Shown piece by piece: positions 19,347 through 22,233 of a DNA stretch of 22,233 nucleotides (position 1 is its first letter; every line of letters starts with the position of its first letter). The DNA is taken from positions 1-22,233 of the forward strand of contig JBBABI010000012.1 in the NCBI GenBank assembly GCA_041679065.1. The letters run 5' to 3'. The position numbers and the translations under genes are program-made. Source of the DNA: CAJBLF01 sp041679065 (lineage in GTDB: Bacteria; Patescibacteriota; Gracilibacteria; Absconditabacterales; Absconditicoccaceae). Under the pieces are notes generated by a model. It saw nothing but the letters and a program-made list of their open reading frames with translations, had not been told where the DNA came from and did not search any database.

Positions 19347-19970
19347 ATGAATCCTATAGAAAATTTAACTTCCAATATTCTTTCTTTCACTCTTTTCCAA
19401 AGGAAGATATTTACAACATTTTTTTTTGCGGCCATATTCTTCTTTGTGGTCGATATTAGTGTGTTGGTGTTCGTACCCAATGTATTTGCATGTATAATGC
19501 TTCTCTTTGTTGTTTTCGCTCTCTTGTTCTTTATGAGAATCTTGAGAGTTAGAATGAATGCAATTGCACATAATGAGGCATCGAAGTTTTTTTTGAGGGC
19601 TGTACAAGTGACATTGGAACAATTTATTTCACGTGTTGATCATCAATTTGATTCGCAGAAATTCATGGATATCATCGTGCATGAATTAAAATGTCAACGC
19701 ATATCCTGGTTTACCCTGAAAGGGATGCAATTTGATTGGATACTTCCTTGTAACAATACCAAGATATCTGGACTTACAAAAGGACAAACGTCTGTTCAAT
19801 ATAATCTCCAGGTTGTAGGCATTGTAGAGCATTCTTGTTATCCGAGCATACCTTCTGATCGAATCGGCGTGTTGTTTCACTACGAGAAAATTTGGTGCAG
19901 TGCTACGGAAATTGAGGTGGATCCATTTGTTCGTAAAATTTATTTATATGCTAGCCAGGGAATTTTTTAA
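19347..19970 (+). CDS. Unknown membrane protein with two N-terminal helices
   Basis: Not recognised. It has 207 residues. Two hydrophobic helices at about 22-42 and 46-66 (very Phe-rich) are followed by a basic stop-transfer segment (RILRVRMN) and a soluble domain of about 140 residues, probably cytoplasmic, containing four cysteines and an HELKCQRISW string. HEL is not an HExxH zinc-protease motif. None of its six glycines is TGA, unlike the conserved genes in the window. It is transcribed alone, with the promoter at 19291-19318 and a terminator overlapping its last codons. The 3' neighbour is a small basic protein. Confidence 0.75.
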   Translation: MNPIENLTSNILSFTLFQRKIFTTFFFAAIFFFVVDISVLVFVPNVFACIMLLFVVFALLFFMRILRVRMNAIAHNEASKFFLRAVQVTLEQFISRVDHQFDSQKFMDIIVHELKCQRISWFTLKGMQFDWILPCNNTKISGLTKGQTSVQYNLQVVGIVEHSCYPSIPSDRIGVLFHYEKIWCSATEIEVDPFVRKIYLYASQGIF

Positions 19971-19984
19971 TCCCTGGTTTTTTT
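19955..19984 (+). terminator. Rho-independent terminator overlapping the stop codon
   Basis: CCAGGGA (19955-19961) and TCCCTGG (19971-19977) form a 7-base-pair stem followed by a T-run. The loop contains the TAA stop (19968-19970), so the last five codons of the gene are part of the terminator. Confidence 0.85.
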
Positions 19985-20046
19985 CTTGATTTTTTATTGC
20001 AGATGAATAATTTTTCATTGTTTTTTACTTTTTAATACAAATAAAA

Positions 20047-20280
20047 ATGGTTGCTAAAGCTACGTTTCATGGACAATTCTATTACTATGAAAACATTAAT
20101 GGAAAGCAAAAAAAAGTAGAAAAGTCATTTACCGACAAGAAAAAGTACGATAATTTTGTTGGAAAGTATCCTCTCCCTACCCTTTCCGATTTTTGGGGGC
20201 TTAAAGCTCCAGCTAAAAAAGCTTTACCAGTGAAAAAATCACCTAAATCTTGTGCATCATGCAGCAAGAAGAAAAAATAG
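20047..20280 (+). CDS. Small basic protein of unknown function
   Basis: A 77-residue protein, not recognised. The N-terminal half is aromatic and basic (ATFHGQFYYYENINGKQKK) and looks like a short beta hairpin. The C-terminal half is Lys/Pro/Ala-rich and ends CASCSKKKK, a CxxC pair with a poly-lysine tail. Under this code no upstream in-frame start looks better; the leader is A-rich (AAATAAAAATG). All four glycines are GGN, none TGA. It ends with TAG. High charge suggests nucleic-acid binding, which is only a guess. It lies between a strong terminator and a repeat element, so it has its own promoter. Confidence 0.6.
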   Translation: MVAKATFHGQFYYYENINGKQKKVEKSFTDKKKYDNFVGKYPLPTLSDFWGLKAPAKKALPVKKSPKSCASCSKKKK

Positions 20281-20408
20281 TACGGTCATACGCCCTGAAA
20301 TGTATCTAAAATCTCTATTTAGCTTCATAACACATACTATACATTGTTTTTTTGTATGTCAATCTCTGATGTTTGAGAATGGTTGCAATCAGAAGCCATT
20401 TTTGTATA
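20281..20408. other. Gap after the small basic protein, no gene seen
   Basis: No reading frame or RNA gene is evident. A weak inverted pair ACATAC / GTATGT around a T-run (about 20331-20369) could be a terminator for the gene at 20047, but the stem is only six bases. Confidence 0.4.
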
Positions 20409-20536
20409 CAGTTAACAACTAACAACTAATAGCCCTCCGACTGCGCGGAGGATACATGAACAACGAAGGAGGCTTTTTTTTGTATAAAAAAACAACCTAC
20501 GCTGTTAACTGTTAACTTTTCACTGTTAACTGTTGG
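20409..20536. repeat. Inverted 7-mer word element upstream of gyrA
   Basis: Left arm CAGTTAA, CAACTAA, CAACTAA (20409-20429). Right arm CTGTTAA, CTGTTAA, CTTTTCA, CTGTTAA, CTGTTGG (20502-20536). Between them are a CCTCCGACTGCGCGGAGG hairpin and a core of T8, GTATA, A-run. That core is nearly the same as in the element at 12280-12366, as is the wording of the arms. Confidence 0.85.
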
Positions 20537-20566
20537 CCACAATACTATTCAGATGTCTTTTAATTA

Positions 20567-20572
20567 TATAAT
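20567..20572 (+). promoter_or_regulatory. Possible -10 box of gyrA
   Basis: A perfect TATAAT lies only nine bases before the gyrA ATG. Used as a -10 element, it would give a leaderless or nearly leaderless mRNA. No convincing -35 is visible at the right distance. Confidence 0.35.
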
Positions 20573-20581
20573 AAATCGATA

Positions 20582-22233
20582 ATGCCAGAAAACACTCCCT
20601 TGGTGTGATGAACAGTCACCAATAAATCTATTGAGAATGAAATTTCCCAATCGTATATAGAATATGCGATGTCTGTTATCGTCTCCCGTGCATTGCCAGA
20701 TACAAGAGATGGGTTTAAGCCGGTACTCAGAAGGATCCTTTTCGGTATGTACCAGATGAATAATTTTTTCAATCAGAAGCATAAGAAATCTGCAAGGATC
20801 GTGTGAGAGGTCATGGGAAAATATCATCCACATGGAGATAGCAGTATCTATGAAGCAATGGTGCGTATGGCTCAGCCTTGGTCTATGAGATATCCTTTGG
20901 TAGATGGACAAGGTAACTTCGGATCTATTGATGGAGATAGCGCAGCGGCTATGAGGTATACGGAAGCAAGATTGACTAAAATAGCTGAAGAAATGCTTGC
21001 TGATATCGATCAGGACACTATAGATCGAAGAGATAATTTTGATGGATCGCTCAAAGAGCCTATTATGATGCCTACGAAGTTTCCTAACCATCTCTGTAAT
21101 GGAACAATGGGTATTGCAGTCGGTATGGCAACCAATATGGCTCCGCATAATTTGAATGAAGTCTTAGATGCATCTTTGCTCTTATTGGAAAAGGAAGGGA
21201 AACCTTTGAAGAAAAGTGGAAAGGTTGAAAAGTTGAAAGGTGGAAAGATTGCTGATGTAACGCAGGAATGATTGCCTTTAGATATTCCTGAAGCGAAGAC
21301 AACCTACGAAGTTTCTATCGATGAGATCATGGAGATCATCAAGGGGCCTGATTTCCCAACCGGAGGTTTCATCTATGATTCTACCAATATCAAAGAGGTC
21401 TATAAAAAAGGTAAATGAGGTATTGTCACCAGAGGTAAAACCCATGTAGAAACTGGAAAACATGGTACCATTCTTGTGATTGATGAAATCCCTTATTCCG
21501 TCAATAAATCAACGCTGGTATCCAAGATAGGAGAACTTATCGTAGATAAAAAAATAGAATGAGTAGCTGATATGAGAGATGAATCCAGCAGTAAAAATCT
21601 TGTGAGGGTGTGTATCTATCTCAAACCGTGAATAGATGCTGATCAAGTCCTTGTACAACTCTACAAATACACAGAATTGCAGACTAACTTCAATCTCAAT
21701 AACGTTACTTTAGTAGAATGAGGTATTCAGCCAAGACTTCTAAATATCAAAGATCTTTTGATGGAATTCGTAACCTTTAGAAGATTAGTAGTCTACCGCA
21801 GATCTGTGTTTCAATTAGCAAAAGCTAAGGATAGATTACATATTTTGGAATGATTGAAAAAAGCGATAGATATCATCGATGCTGTTATCGATACGATTAA
21901 GAAATCTGAGACCAAACAAGAAGCGAAGACGAATTTGATGGAAAAATTCTGATTTTCTGATATGCAGGCTGAATATATCTTGATGATGAGATTACAATCG
22001 TTGGTCGGCTTGGAAATCCAGAAAGTCATCGAGGAAATCGAAGAGAAGAAAAAATTGATTGAATATCTGGAAGGTATCATCAATGATGCAGAAAAATTGG
22101 ATAAGGTCGTCAAAGATGAATTTATGTATATGAAGAAACATTATGGTGATGAGAGAAGAACTCAATTATCACAAGATCTTAGCGTCTATAATATAGCTGG
22201 AAGTTTGAAGGCATTTAGAGATGCTGCTGACAA
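20582..22233 (+). CDS. gyrA: DNA gyrase subunit A (3' end outside the window)
   Basis: DNA breakage-reunion subunit of type IIA topoisomerase. 550 codons are visible. Conserved features: SYIEYAMSVIVSRALPD, RDGFKPVLRR, SARIVGEVMGKYHPHGD (Gly75 is TGA), GNFGSIDGD, and catalytic Tyr126 in AMRYTEARL. The tower domain (KGPDFPTGG, VEGGIQPR) and coiled coil (KAKDRLHILEGL) follow. Ser87 and Glu91 correspond to the quinolone-contact positions 83 and 87 of E. coli. About 40 extra residues around 205-245 sit between LDASLLLLEK and VSIDEIMEII; part of that insert (about 212-222) is an in-frame 8-mer repeat. ParC cannot be fully excluded, because the C-terminal GyrA box is off the window, but no parE or gyrB neighbour is visible and the core favours GyrA. 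Confidence 0.92.
21216..21247. repeat. Four-unit 8-mer array inside gyrA
   Basis: GTGGAAAG, GTTGAAAA, GTTGAAAG, GTGGAAAG in direct succession. It is in frame and encodes a Lys/Gly/Val-rich segment (SGKVEKLKGGK) in the extra loop of GyrA. Same word family as in ligA (775-822), 7708-7807 and 8391-8422. Confidence 0.88.

Noticed and set aside
19686..19720. Zinc protease motif in the 207-residue protein (HEL...)
   Set aside because: The string is HELKC, not HExxH, and there is no second ligand pattern.
20281..20580. tRNA or other small RNA gene before gyrA
   Set aside because: No cloverleaf or TTCGA-type T-loop seen; the stretch is explained by the 7-mer element and its core hairpin.

Overview
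The window is a 22.2 kb contig end from a bacterium that reads UGA as glycine (translation table 25). That points to Absconditabacteria (SR1) or Gracilibacteria (BD1-5) of the Candidate Phyla Radiation; I cannot separate the two from this sequence. The evidence is direct. Nearly every conserved gene is broken by in-frame TGA at positions where its family has glycine, for example the PBP KSGT motif, the DnaE GPGRGS loop, the LigA KxDG motif and the GyrA glycine just before the active-site segment. All 11 genes whose ends are visible stop at TAA or TAG. The first 14 bases match the 3' end of an Illumina TruSeq adapter, so the left edge is a contig end with untrimmed adapter.

Layout. Minus strand, 1-8860: NAD-dependent DNA ligase (C-terminus cut off), a polyprenyl-phosphate sugar transferase, a DHH/DHHA1 phosphoesterase, DNA polymerase III alpha, and two tandem VirB2/TrbC-like small membrane proteins. 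dnaE, the DHH gene and the sugar transferase lie 10 and 28 bases apart and look co-transcribed in that order. Plus strand, 9222-12277: a class B penicillin-binding protein and YbaB/EbfC. Minus strand, 12351-18994: a 1591-residue protein with two long WG-like repeat units and a C-terminal transglutaminase-like triad, and a Kef-type cation/proton antiporter. Plus strand, 19347-22233: an unknown two-helix membrane protein, a small basic protein and the N-terminal two thirds of DNA gyrase subunit A (cut by the window end).

Three things stand out. First, the ligase carries a Nudix hydrolase domain of about 130 residues inserted in frame just before its adenylation motif. Second, the polymerase starts at the palm domain and has no PHP domain. 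Third, almost every sizeable intergenic gap holds a different element made of short 'words' (7-, 8-, 10- or 8/11-mers), often as two inverted arms around a core. One 8-mer family also occurs inside the ligA and gyrA reading frames as in-frame insertions, and a 7-mer array forms the C-terminal tail and stop codon of the giant gene.

The recognisable genes are housekeeping: replication and repair (ligA, dnaE, gyrA, ybaB), wall synthesis (PBP), envelope glycan synthesis (sugar transferase), nucleotide turnover (DHH) and ion homeostasis (Kef). The accessory candidates are the giant WG/transglutaminase-like protein, the pilin-like pair and the two unknown proteins upstream of gyrA. I saw no tRNA, rRNA, CRISPR array or transposase.
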